Shown: piece after piece, positions 26,502-34,503 of the stretch | Layout of the letters: the number at the start of each line of letters is the position of its first letter | How positions within the stretch are numbered: position 1 is the first letter of the stretch | Source: Stieleria varia | GTDB taxonomy: Bacteria; Planctomycetota; Planctomycetia; Pirellulales; Pirellulaceae | Assembly (NCBI RefSeq): GCF_038443385.1 | Contig: NZ_CP151726.1 | Location: 2,728,001-2,792,000 of the forward strand | DNA: 64,000 nucleotides | Direction of reading: 5' to 3' | Position numbers and translations under genes: made by a program | Notes under the pieces: model-generated | Told to the model about the DNA's origin: nothing | The model's database searches: none | The model's input: the letters and a program-made list of their open reading frames with translations, nothing else

Positions 26502-26825
26502 TTACAGTTCGCCCAGGGACCCCAGATGGGAGAGCAGTTCGCTCATCTCAGCCGCCGCGTGGGAATCGCCTTGCTGACGAGCCGCTTCGATCCCGTCTCG
26601 CAGAAATGTGCGTGCCTGGTCGACTTGATCCAAGTCCACCAATTGCTGTGCGGCCATGAAGAAGGCGGGCACGTATGGGGGCGTATCCTTGGTCAAATCG
26701 GTCAGTTGTTGGATGCTTTGCTCGTGGTCACCTTCGCTGCGCAGCTCCATCGCCAAGCTGTATCGCAGAAAAGTGTCTTGTGGCTCATCGGCCAGCATCG
26801 CCAAGATTTTTTCTTTGCGGCTCAT
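26502..26825 (-). CDS. Small TPR protein
   Basis: 107 residues, all helical: two to three TPR-like units (TFLRYSLAMELRSEGDHEQS, YVPAFFMAAQQLVDLDQVDQA). No signal peptide, so cytoplasmic. The opening MSRKEKILAMLADEPQDTFL is a pattern I associate with short uncharacterised planctomycete TPR proteins. It lies 24 bp after the GNAT gene, so the two are probably co-transcribed. A scaffold role is generic inference. Confidence 0.78.
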   Translation of the reverse strand: MSRKEKILAMLADEPQDTFLRYSLAMELRSEGDHEQSIQQLTDLTKDTPPYVPAFFMAAQQLVDLDQVDQARTFLRDGIEAARQQGDSHAAAEMSELLSHLGSLGEL

Positions 26826-26849
26826 CGCTCGTCTTCGATTACTTGTTCG

Positions 26850-27902
26850 TTACAGGGGTTTGATCCATCGGCTGCCTTGCTCGGCAGCTTGGAAATTGAT
26901 TTCCGCGAGTTTCTGCAGCAAGACCTTGTCCCTGCTGTCCACCGCGGTTTCGACACGGAACACACGTCGATTGCCCAGGGTGGAGACGATGGCACCGATC
27001 AGGAACTGTTCCGCTTCCGTCAAATCACCGGGCTGTTCGGTGGCAGAGAGGTCCAGGATCGCATCTGCGATGCTCATGATTTGGCATTCGGCATCACTCA
27101 GCCACAGAGCCACGCTGGCCATGTGCTGACCGTTGAGGTGATTGACCAGTGAATGCTGTTCGATGTCCATGTGGCTCATCGCTGAGGCATGAAGGGCATC
27201 CGCGGGAAACCAAGATTCGCGCTGCGTGCGAGTGGTGCGACGAAGCTGCATCAGCGATCGTTTGACAGGCATTCGATAGGGATTGCTGTGAACGACCATT
27301 CGCGTGACCTGTCGTTCGTGGGTATAGCCGTGTCGCGACAGCAGTGAACCGGTTCGAGCATCGAGAGCCGAGACGCCGATCCCGTGGCCTAGCGGGGGCA
27401 GTCCGAGATACCCACAGTGCTGGTCGCGCAGCGGACCGACCACGATTTGCTCAAAACCTGCCTCACGGGCACGCTGTTCGGCCATCGTCAATAGGGAGTC
27501 ACAGACGGCGAGTCCGGCGTGTGTGAAACAAATTGCGGCCAGGACAACCGTTTTCGGTTGCAGGGGATCCGGGATAAGATGACACCATGCTTCCGGCTCT
27601 GGTCCCGCAGCTTTGGGTTCAGGGCTGGCATCGGTGTTGCGATCGGAATCCGAGGACGAATCGTCTGGATCGCCGTGACGGCCAAAATGATTGCCGTTTC
27701 CAGGTCTGTTTTCAGTGTTGTGTGAGTGACCGTTGGTGGCGACCAGCAGAATCGTGGAGTCGAAAAAGGTCCGCGATAATACGGCTTGTTCGATCATGGC
27801 AACGCTGACCGGCGGCATCGCGCCGGTGTACGACCAGTGCTCGCACCAAATCCGGGCCAAATGTGGCAAATCGACGTTTTGAAAGGTTCGAATGCTTTCC
27901 AT
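26850..27902 (-). CDS. GNAT-family N-acetyltransferase-like protein
   Basis: 350 residues. The start ESIRTFQNVDLPHLARIWCEH and the later acetyl-CoA-region pattern (LLTMAEQRAREAGFEQIVVG followed by LGHGIGVSALD and RHGYTHERQV) fit the GNAT fold. A second domain-like half follows (RVFRVETAVDSRDKVLLQKL region). An unusual hydrophilic insertion, rich in Asn, His, Asp and Ser (about residues 58-105), interrupts the first half and looks disordered. Substrate is unknown. The gene diverges from the COX3-like gene with 85 bp between starts. Confidence 0.72.
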   Translation of the reverse strand: MESIRTFQNVDLPHLARIWCEHWSYTGAMPPVSVAMIEQAVLSRTFFDSTILLVATNGHSHNTENRPGNGNHFGRHGDPDDSSSDSDRNTDASPEPKAAGPEPEAWCHLIPDPLQPKTVVLAAICFTHAGLAVCDSLLTMAEQRAREAGFEQIVVGPLRDQHCGYLGLPPLGHGIGVSALDARTGSLLSRHGYTHERQVTRMVVHSNPYRMPVKRSLMQLRRTTRTQRESWFPADALHASAMSHMDIEQHSLVNHLNGQHMASVALWLSDAECQIMSIADAILDLSATEQPGDLTEAEQFLIGAIVSTLGNRRVFRVETAVDSRDKVLLQKLAEINFQAAEQGSRWIKPL

Positions 27903-27987
27903 CGCGGCATGATGCCACAGCGGACAGCTTCACAGAAGACGGTGAATTAGGATTTGCCGCAGAAATAAGGTTTCGTGAGGAAGAAAA

Positions 27988-28677
27988 ATGGACCAGCAAC
28001 CCGACCCGTTATCGTTTTCTGCTTCTGCGGCGGGCAAGACCTTGGCTGGCAAGTTCGCGGCTGGCAAGATCGCGGGCAAGTTTCAGGCCACGGGACCTGA
28101 GAACCTGCCGGCCGACCGCAGGCTCAAACAGGGTGGTCAACTGTTTCTGCTGTCATTGATCGTGTTCTTTTTGTGCAGCATCTTGTTCTACGCGATCTAC
28201 GCCAGCGCTCGGCGGGGCGATCCACAAAACTTGACGCTGCTGCCCAAGGGATTTTTGATCAGCACCGCCTGTCTGATCTTGATCAGCGTGTTGGTTCACG
28301 TGGCGACTCGCACCATCCGTCGTGAGCGTCAACGGCTGACCGGTTGGCTGTTGGGAACGAGCGCCGCAGCTGGGATTCTGTTCACGGTGATGCAATGCCT
28401 GACGATGCTCAAGATGTTGCTCGGCCCGGACATGTACACCGGGACCAGCCGCGGCTTGTTCGGGATGGTGATCGTGCTGGCGATCTTGCACGCTCTGCAC
28501 GTGTTAGGCGGGATCATCGCGTTGGGGATCGTGGCGACGGGTGCCTTTCAAGAACGCTACGACCACGAGCGTCACTGGCCGGTCGACTTCGCCGCACAGT
28601 ACTGGCATTTCCTGGACGTCGTGTGGCTATGCATGTTGCTGACGTTCTGGTGGACCACCGGCGGTTTCGGATTTTGA
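27988..28677 (+). CDS. Cytochrome c oxidase subunit III-like membrane protein
   Basis: 229 residues, start preceded by gaggaag. After a ~45-residue soluble N-terminus with a repeated AGKxAGK pattern there are five membrane segments: LFLLSLIVFFLCSILFYAIY, KGFLISTACLILISVLVHVA, GWLLGTSAAAGILFTVMQ, a long IVLAILHALHVLGGIIALGI, and QYWHFLDVVWLCMLLTFWW. The last carries the COX3/CyoC signature YWHFLDVVW. Subunit III stabilises the heme-copper oxidase core. No subunit I or II gene is nearby, so it is an isolated copy here. Confidence 0.87.
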   Translation: MDQQPDPLSFSASAAGKTLAGKFAAGKIAGKFQATGPENLPADRRLKQGGQLFLLSLIVFFLCSILFYAIYASARRGDPQNLTLLPKGFLISTACLILISVLVHVATRTIRRERQRLTGWLLGTSAAAGILFTVMQCLTMLKMLLGPDMYTGTSRGLFGMVIVLAILHALHVLGGIIALGIVATGAFQERYDHERHWPVDFAAQYWHFLDVVWLCMLLTFWWTTGGFGF

Positions 28678-28717
28678 GAGGCAGGCCAACACCCGACCCC
28701 TTCGGTGATTGTCCGAA

Positions 28718-28818
28718 CTAGTGGTCTGGGACAGCTAGAAGTTAGGGTTTGCCGTAGTGGATCTTGCCAAAGATCCCACCGCGACTACCCAAAAGATAAG
28801 TTGTCCCAGACCACTAGT
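28718..28818. mobile_element. 101-bp palindromic element (CTAGTGGTCTGGGACA)
   Basis: Terminal arms actagtggtctgggaca and tgtcccagaccactagt are perfect 17-bp inverted repeats enclosing a non-palindromic core. It has no coding capacity. Its right end shares the CTAG with the next element, so the two are directly abutted. Confidence 0.75.
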
Positions 28819-28946
28819 GCATCGTCCGGTCTTGGTTTTGGGGTTAGCCGTTTTGGCGTTGGCCACGGTTGTGGCACGAAAACGGTGGCTAACGCCAAAA
28901 CGGCTCATCTACCGAACCCACGTTCTAAGACTGGACGATGCACTAG
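28813..28946. mobile_element. 134-bp palindromic MITE-like element, second copy
   Basis: Same family as 10614-10746: outer arms ctagtgcatcgtccggtctt / complement (one difference) and inner arms around gccgttttggcgttggcc. The asymmetric ttggggttagccg lies on the left here and on the right in the other copy, so the orientation is inverted. Confidence 0.82.
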
Positions 28947-28997
28947 GAATCCGATCCAACAAACTGTCGTTTCCGTCGTGCTGGTATCGTGCGCGCG

Positions 28998-29033
28998 AAA
29001 AAAAACGTCGCAAGCTCTGTGAGCTCGCGACGT
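28998..29033 (-). terminator. Intrinsic terminator of the HTH/receiver gene
   Basis: Read on the minus strand: acgtcgcgagctcacagagc then ttgcgacg, an almost perfect stem, followed by a run of eight T. It starts about 58 bp after the regulator stop codon. Confidence 0.85.
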
Positions 29034-29090
29034 CTTTGGTGCGTGTCGGTTCTGATTGTGCCGAGGCGAGACTTGCCCGCCTGGGACGAC

Positions 29091-29663
29091 TCAGACCAAC
29101 TCTTTTTTATTCCCAACCAGCGTTCGCAGACGTTCGGCCAACAAGTGGGCATCGAACGGCTTTTTGAACGTTTCGTTGATGCTGCTGCGATCGAAACTCA
29201 TGGGTTGTCCATCGTCCGGCAGCAACGCGATCAGGATGATATCAGTGAAGTCGACATTCTTTCGCAGGTTCTGACAAATCTGAACCGCTTCGATCTTACC
29301 GATCGAGAAGTCGACAATGATACAGTCCGGGTTAAAGCTTTCGGCTTGAATACCAGCTTCGAAACCGCTCGCCGCCACAGCGACTTTGAACGATTTTTCT
29401 GGTGGCAGTTCTCGCTTCAAGTTTTCAATCAAAACTTGATCCTGGGCGACGATCAGGCACTTTGCCATCGCTTCGTCTTCCAAGTCACCCAAGGGCATAC
29501 CGTGCTCCTTCAGGAACTTGATCAGGTATTCGCGAGGAATACGCCGATCCTGTGATCCTGGGATACGGTAGCCTTTCAGTCGTCCTGAATCGAACCATTT
29601 GGAAACGGTTCGAGGAGCGACCTTGCAAATCTTGGCGACCTGTCCAGTCGTAAAGACCTTCAT
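29091..29663 (-). CDS. HTH (MerR/excisionase-type) DNA-binding protein with degenerate receiver domain
   Basis: 190 residues, with ggag 8 nt before ATG 29663. Residues 1-55 are a winged-helix/excisionase-type domain (FTTGQVAKICKVAPRTVSKW then FDSGRLKGYRIPGSQDRRIP). Residues ~66-185 resemble a response-regulator receiver: CLIVAQDQVLIENLK as strand 1, PDCIIVDFSIG with the candidate phospho-acceptor Asp, and FKKPFDAHLLAERL with the conserved Lys. The acidic pair normally at the end of strand 1 is reduced to AQD, so phosphorylation may be weak or absent. No histidine kinase is nearby. A strong terminator follows. Targets are unknown. Confidence 0.85.
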   Translation of the reverse strand: MKVFTTGQVAKICKVAPRTVSKWFDSGRLKGYRIPGSQDRRIPREYLIKFLKEHGMPLGDLEDEAMAKCLIVAQDQVLIENLKRELPPEKSFKVAVAASGFEAGIQAESFNPDCIIVDFSIGKIEAVQICQNLRKNVDFTDIILIALLPDDGQPMSFDRSSINETFKKPFDAHLLAERLRTLVGNKKELV

Positions 29664-30637
29664 ATCAGGCTCTCCATAACGCCTCGTTGATTATTCCCTC
29701 GAACAATGGTGCGTCGGTAACCAGTGTTCTCGCGGTCTTTCGTTCTTCCTTCACGTCGCCGTGATCGGTCCTGAGCGATCTGAAAACTAATTGTTGCGGG
29801 AAACATTCAGTCATCCGGCTTATGAAATCACAACGCTGGGTCAGACCAGCCGGCTCGCGTCATGCGACGCTCACCAAACGGGATCTCATGGTTTTGGTTT
29901 CAAACACAATCAAATCACACGGGTGTGTGATCCGTTCAGCCGTGCAGAACACGACCGCCAGGGAGAGACACTTGCGAGCCACGGCGACCAACGCCGAACG
30001 TTCCCGGTCTGTGCGGTTCAGTTGACGGCGGGTGAAGTCCGTCAGGAACGCACAGTAGGAACGTTCGGCTATAATCGCCGAGCTTAAACTCACCGGCCTT
30101 TGTGTCCGTAGACACCGGTTCCGCTGAGTTGTTTTCCCAGAATCCCCCCTGGGTGAACGCGGGTTTCAAACTGCCACCGGCCCGACCCTCCCAGTCACCC
30201 CGACTTGCGTCGAATGCGTCTGAGTGAACCAAGCCCAGCTTGTGCTCCTCTGTCCGAGAGTTAGTGTCGAGAAAAACCGGTGTGATTCTTTAGAGCGATT
30301 GATCGGGAACAAGCGTCATAAGCGTTTTTCGACGTCGTTGACTGCTCAACCCGGACCAGCCCCATATCGCGTGGAACTCTCAATTGTCAGTGTTTCTTAA
30401 TGATTCGACGCGCAGTGGTCTTGCGTTGTGACCAGAATTCGGCGCAGCGGCCGTCAAAAAATTTTTTTTTGCCCCGCCGACCCGACGGATCAACGGATTC
30501 GTTTTGACGCTCATCAGCCGCCAAATTTGCTGCCCAGTTAGACGTTTTTGATGAGAACCACTAAAGTTAAGCAAGGCGAAATCAACTTGCCGGTTGAATC
30601 GATTGCCACCTCGCGTGCACGTCTCCCTGGAATCAAT
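29664..30637. other. Long divergent intergenic region
   Basis: Nearly 1 kb between the regulator (minus) and the M42 peptidase (plus), which is long for this gene-dense segment. Frames within it have no ribosome sites and give low-complexity or Arg-rich products. A run of A7T9 lies at 30457-30472. I see no tRNA, tmRNA, RNase P or SRP RNA signature. An unrecognised RNA gene or a large regulatory region is possible. Confidence 0.4.
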
Positions 30638-31714
30638 ATGGACCCCTCCGCTCTCGAATTCTTTCGCTCTGCTATTCAGACTCCCAGTCCATCCGGATTC
30701 GAAGAAACCATCCAAGCGTTGATCGGCGACTACATCCGTCCCCACGCCGACACTCTTCGCATTGATGTCCACGGCAACTTGATCGCCAGCGTCGGAGACA
30801 CCAGCGGCCCACGTCTGATGTACGCCGGTCACTGCGACCAAATCGGCATGCTGGTGTCCTACATCGACGAGCTGGGTTTCGTCTACGCAAAGACCATCGG
30901 CGGATGGGATCCCCAACAACTGGTTGGTCAAGGCATGACCATTTGGACGGCGACAGGTCCCGTGCCAGCGGTGATCAGCCGCAAACCAATCCACTTGCAG
31001 ACCAGCAAGGAACGCGAGCAAGTCGTGCAACTGGAACAGTTGTGGCTCGACGTCGGAGCCGCAACGCAGCAAGACGCCAAGGACAAGATCCGCGTGGGCG
31101 ATGCGGTCACACTGGAGTTGCGATACCGTCCCCTGATGGGACAGATCGTTAGCGGGCCGGGCATGGACAACAAATCCGGCATGTGGACCGTGATCGAAGC
31201 ATTGCGGCGAGCGAACACCCAAACCGGCAAGTCCAAGCTGCGTTGCCACTTACACAGCGTCGCAACCGTCCAAGAAGAAATCGGTTTGCGAGGTGCCAAG
31301 ACCGCTGCGGGGGGAATCAATCCCGATGTCGCCATCGCCGTCGATGTCACACACGCTTCGGATTGCCCCACGATCGAGCCCAACATCCATGGCGATATCC
31401 GTTTGGACCGCGGACCGGTGATCTTTCGTGGCCCGAACATCAACACCAAGGTCGCCAACAAACTGATCACATTGGCCGAGGAAAACTCGATCCCGTACCA
31501 ACTTGCCGCGATCGGGCGAGCGACCAGCAACGACGCCAATGTCCTACAGTTGCACGGGGCGGGAGTCGCCACGGGCTTGGTCGCGATTCCCAATCGCTAC
31601 ATGCACTCGGCGGTCGAAGCGATCTCGTTGAGTGATATCAATCACGTCGCCCAATTGCTCGCCGAATTCGCGATGTCGCTCACCCCCGACGACGATTTCA
31701 CCCCCGGACTGTAA
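30638..31714 (+). CDS. M42-family aminopeptidase/endoglucanase-type metallopeptidase
   Basis: 358 residues from ATG 30638 (MDPSALEFFRSAIQTPSPSG). ATG 30548/30551 would add about 30 residues without a family match. Metal-site motifs in order: YAGHCDQIGMLV (His and Asp), GMDNKSGMWTVIEAL (bridging Asp), VQEEIGLRGAKTA (catalytic Glu pair), AIAVDVTHASDCPTI (Asp) and NRYMHSAVEAI (His). All ligands appear intact. M42 enzymes are cytosolic di-metal aminopeptidases forming dodecamers; the substrate preference is not predictable. No signal peptide. Confidence 0.92.
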   Translation: MDPSALEFFRSAIQTPSPSGFEETIQALIGDYIRPHADTLRIDVHGNLIASVGDTSGPRLMYAGHCDQIGMLVSYIDELGFVYAKTIGGWDPQQLVGQGMTIWTATGPVPAVISRKPIHLQTSKEREQVVQLEQLWLDVGAATQQDAKDKIRVGDAVTLELRYRPLMGQIVSGPGMDNKSGMWTVIEALRRANTQTGKSKLRCHLHSVATVQEEIGLRGAKTAAGGINPDVAIAVDVTHASDCPTIEPNIHGDIRLDRGPVIFRGPNINTKVANKLITLAEENSIPYQLAAIGRATSNDANVLQLHGAGVATGLVAIPNRYMHSAVEAISLSDINHVAQLLAEFAMSLTPDDDFTPGL

Positions 31715-32356
31715 ACACGTAGCAATCCCCTCAGTCGCGGATGCGACGACAGCATACAGCCTGGGGCGCGAGCCCCAGGTGAACACCGCCCGACGCCGCC
31801 AACAAGCCGCGGAGCGGCGACAGATTGCATCCGGACCACCGCGTGCTGTGGGCTACACCAAACGTTTTATGCTGTCGCTGCTCCGCAGCTTCTGGGCGGA
31901 CTCGCTTGCAGAAACATGGGGTTGGCACCCCATGCTGTATGCTGTCGCTGCTCCGCAGCTATCGGAGCTAACCCGGGGTGCGCTGGCTTCGCCGCGACCC
32001 CAGGCTATGTTGTTTAACCAATTCGTGGTCGGTTTGGAGATTAAGCGTCCACTCTCGTTACCAAAATCACGCGAAGCGATGATTGCTAAGTGGATTTCGC
32101 GACACTTATTTTCCGCACGTTCCCCGAGACGCGAAAAGGATCGACGACGTTTCATTGAGCGACGTTTCATTGAGCGACGTTCATTTGCCGCGATAGTGAG
32201 CGTCAGACACTAGCCGTGGGCCAGCACCACAATCCGCGTCAGGCCCACGGCTAGCGCCTGAGGCTCACTTGGGGTCAATAGCTTCACCGAGGGTAGCGAC
32301 ACAAACCTTCGCAAACCGAGAACGTCGCAATCTGAGTTTTTTCTTCAGTCCTGCTC
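31715..32356. repeat. Non-coding mosaic of short repeats
   Basis: Contains a hairpin gcctggggcgcgagccccagg (31759-31779), two copies of atgctgtcgctgctccgcagc (near 31868 and 31938), a duplicated 15-bp tgagcgacgtttcat run (32146-32180), and a degenerate copy of the GTGAGCCTCAGGCGCTAG palindrome (32195-32269). Frames across it look like by-products of the repeats. No gene is supported. Confidence 0.65.
32195..32269. repeat. Degenerate solitary copy of the 27-bp-arm palindrome
   Basis: agtgagcgtcagacactagc... pairs imperfectly with ...ggctagcgcctgaggctcact around ccagcaccacaatccgcgtc. The core is shared with 15013-15086 and the array at 21854-22692, but the outer GCTGTTCAAAATTT ends are not intact here. 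Confidence 0.8.
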
Positions 32357-33253
32357 CTACCCTTTGCGCAGGTGCTCCAGCGGCACGTAGTACCGGACAT
32401 AACGCTCGCCGTCACTGAAACGCTCGCCGACCGGGTTGGGCACCAGCACGGTCGCACGCCGCGTGATCCGGTTCACCCGCCCGGTCATCCGATGGCCGTC
32501 GTGATAGAACTGCACCGTGTCGCCCACGCAAATTTTGAACTTCACCGCTGCCCGTTCTCGCTGTGTGATCAAATTGTGCTGGTAGTCGGTGTGCCCAAAG
32601 TAGCGACTGGCGATCGACTGAAATCGGGCTTCACTGCAGTTGCCATCATTCCAGATCAGCATCTCGACCAAATGCACGAACTCGTGCTCGGCCACCCGCT
32701 GCATCGCGTCGATCCGATCGCGACAGGGGCACCCGGCAACCTTGACGCCACGCGAAACGTCTTCAAACGTCTGGAACAACAACGTCGACGACAGGACCAA
32801 TTGGAATTGCCGAATCCCGTCGTGGCTGCCCTCGGGATACTGCGTCACCAGCTTGCCAGCCGTACTGGTCATGCGTGAGGAAAGTGCAAACCGGAGTCCT
32901 TCCGCTGACGCCGTGGGTAGGATCTTTCCGTCAAAGAAGCGGTCGTCGTACATCCGCACCATGCGTTCGACGTCGGCGCGAGAGACCCGCGTGAAGTTCG
33001 GCCCGTCGATCGAGCGACTTGTCAGCAAAGTCTGCTCGTGGATTTCACAACGCCAGGATTGGATCTGCTCAGGCGTGAACGTCCGCAATGCGACTTCACC
33101 AGCCAAGCGGTTCAGCACCGCCGGGTCCCGTGGGCGAATTGCATTGTGTACCGTCCCAACGGGCCGCAGCGTGCCCGTGGGCGTCGCAACTCGCTGCGTG
33201 TGCCGTCGATGCTCCCGTCCAGCCGTCGAGCCTGTGGGGCGTTTTCCAGCCAT
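32357..33253 (-). CDS. SprT-like zinc metalloprotease-domain protein
   Basis: 298 residues. The central part holds HEFVH (His190, Glu191, His194), an HExxH zinc motif preceded by a helix (RIDAMQRVAEH). The region from VERMVRMYDDRFFDGKILP to LVLSSTLLFQTF resembles the SprT-like fold, where such proteins start with a helix and a small beta sheet. The N-terminal 40 residues are basic and low complexity. The C-terminal part (KFKICVGDTVQFYHDGHRMT to the end) looks like a small beta-barrel (SH3- or KOW-like) DNA- or RNA-binding module. Eukaryotic SPRTN relatives degrade DNA-protein crosslinks; a repair role is only inferred. It diverges from radC. Confidence 0.75.
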   Translation of the reverse strand: MAGKRPTGSTAGREHRRHTQRVATPTGTLRPVGTVHNAIRPRDPAVLNRLAGEVALRTFTPEQIQSWRCEIHEQTLLTSRSIDGPNFTRVSRADVERMVRMYDDRFFDGKILPTASAEGLRFALSSRMTSTAGKLVTQYPEGSHDGIRQFQLVLSSTLLFQTFEDVSRGVKVAGCPCRDRIDAMQRVAEHEFVHLVEMLIWNDGNCSEARFQSIASRYFGHTDYQHNLITQRERAAVKFKICVGDTVQFYHDGHRMTGRVNRITRRATVLVPNPVGERFSDGERYVRYYVPLEHLRKG

Positions 33254-33444
33254 TCCTCAATGTCCTTGTTTGACGAATTCGCGACACACCGTTTCGAAAC
33301 GGTTTGACTCCGCAAAACCGCTGATTGACATCATACGGCAATCCCAACATTCCAGGAAACAGGGACCTCGCCCCACCGCCGGTTGCAATCGGCGCAATGA
33401 CAGCATTTATAATGCGGCTTCCAGTACGACACCGGGGGGCGGCG

Positions 33445-34389
33445 ATGCCAAACACACGCAAGGAAAAACTACGGCTGATTTTCGACCGCTTGCTACCCAT
33501 GCAGCGGTTCTCACGCAGCGAGGCCAAATACAGCTGCCATCCGCTGACGGCTCAGTTTGTCACCGCCACGTTGAACGATTTGGTCCGCGAAGGAATCTTG
33601 ACGAGTTACATCTCCGGCGACGTCGAAACGCTGGCGTGGAAAACCAACCGCCAGGAGTTTGATCCGAACCACTGGATCCAACGCGTCGTCCATGGGGATC
33701 AAGTCACCGAGCAACCCGAACAAGAACGTCCTCGTGAACGCTTGCTCAGCTCGGGCGCCGAATCGCTCAGCGACGCGGACTTGATGGCCATCCTGATTCG
33801 TGTCGGTGTGAAAGGCGAATCGGCGATCGCGGCGGGCAAGCGATTGGCGCGTCGCTTTCAAAACAACCTTTGCGATCTGCGTCGTTGCAGCAAGGACGAA
33901 CTCCGCGCGATCTCACCCGCCATCACCGTGGTCAGCTATGCGGGCCTCCTAGCAGGGATTGAGCTGGGGCGCCGAGTCGCTGCCAGCGAACAACGTAAAC
34001 GGGATCAGTTTCATACGATCACCAGTACAACGGAGGCCATCGCGTTTTGCGAGCAAGAGTTCCATTCGCTGGCGGTCAACTCGATGCAAGAAGAATTTCA
34101 CATCGTGACGCTCAGCACAAAACACGCACCGATCAACACCCATCTGATCACCCGCGGAACCTTGGATGCCAGCTTGGTGCACCCCCGCGAAGTGTTCCGA
34201 CCGGCGATCCGTGACATGGCTGCCGCAGTGATCTTGGTCCACAACCATCCCTCCGGTGATCCGACACCCAGCCGAGAAGACCACCAAGTGACCCAGCGGC
34301 TGACAGAGGCCGGAAAACTGCTGGGAATCACCGTCCTGGACCATATCGTGGTCGCATCCCGCGCCTGTGTCAGCATTCGCGAGCACTGA
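33445..34389 (+). CDS. radC: RadC/JAMM-family protein with N-terminal winged-helix
   Basis: 314 residues from ATG 33445, which follows ggggggcgg; longer starts at 33325 or 33397 add unstructured sequence. The N-terminus (EKLRLIFDRLLPMQRFSRSE to LVREGILTSY) looks like a winged helix. The RadC helical region is RERLLSSGAESLSDADLMAI. The MPN/JAMM domain carries the metal site HNHPSGDPTPSRED (HxH...S..D) with the upstream catalytic Glu candidate in NSMQEEFHIVTL. All JAMM ligands are present. RadC's biochemical role is unsettled, and association with repair or mobile DNA has been suggested. The extra DNA-binding-like domain is not in standard RadC, which instead has the UBA-type helices. Confidence 0.9.
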   Translation: MPNTRKEKLRLIFDRLLPMQRFSRSEAKYSCHPLTAQFVTATLNDLVREGILTSYISGDVETLAWKTNRQEFDPNHWIQRVVHGDQVTEQPEQERPRERLLSSGAESLSDADLMAILIRVGVKGESAIAAGKRLARRFQNNLCDLRRCSKDELRAISPAITVVSYAGLLAGIELGRRVAASEQRKRDQFHTITSTTEAIAFCEQEFHSLAVNSMQEEFHIVTLSTKHAPINTHLITRGTLDASLVHPREVFRPAIRDMAAAVILVHNHPSGDPTPSREDHQVTQRLTEAGKLLGITVLDHIVVASRACVSIREH

Positions 34390-34503
34390 CATTCTTTTTA
34401 CATCCATGGTGATGATTTCCTTGCGCGAGCCACCCATGGCTTGCGTACCATAGGGTTCTGGCGGCGAGACTCTTTCCCCAAATCTTTTCTCGGAGACTCC
34501 AGG

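Noticed and set aside
29791..30232. Several ~100-codon frames on both strands
   Set aside because: Opposing frames over the same DNA, no ribosome sites, no recognisable product.
30457..30472. A7T9 run as an intrinsic terminator
   Set aside because: No GC-rich stem precedes the T run, so I do not call it a terminator.
31632..32213. 193-codon plus-strand frame overlapping the end of the M42 gene
   Set aside because: Begins inside the M42 gene in another frame and crosses repeat fragments; the product reads as repeats.
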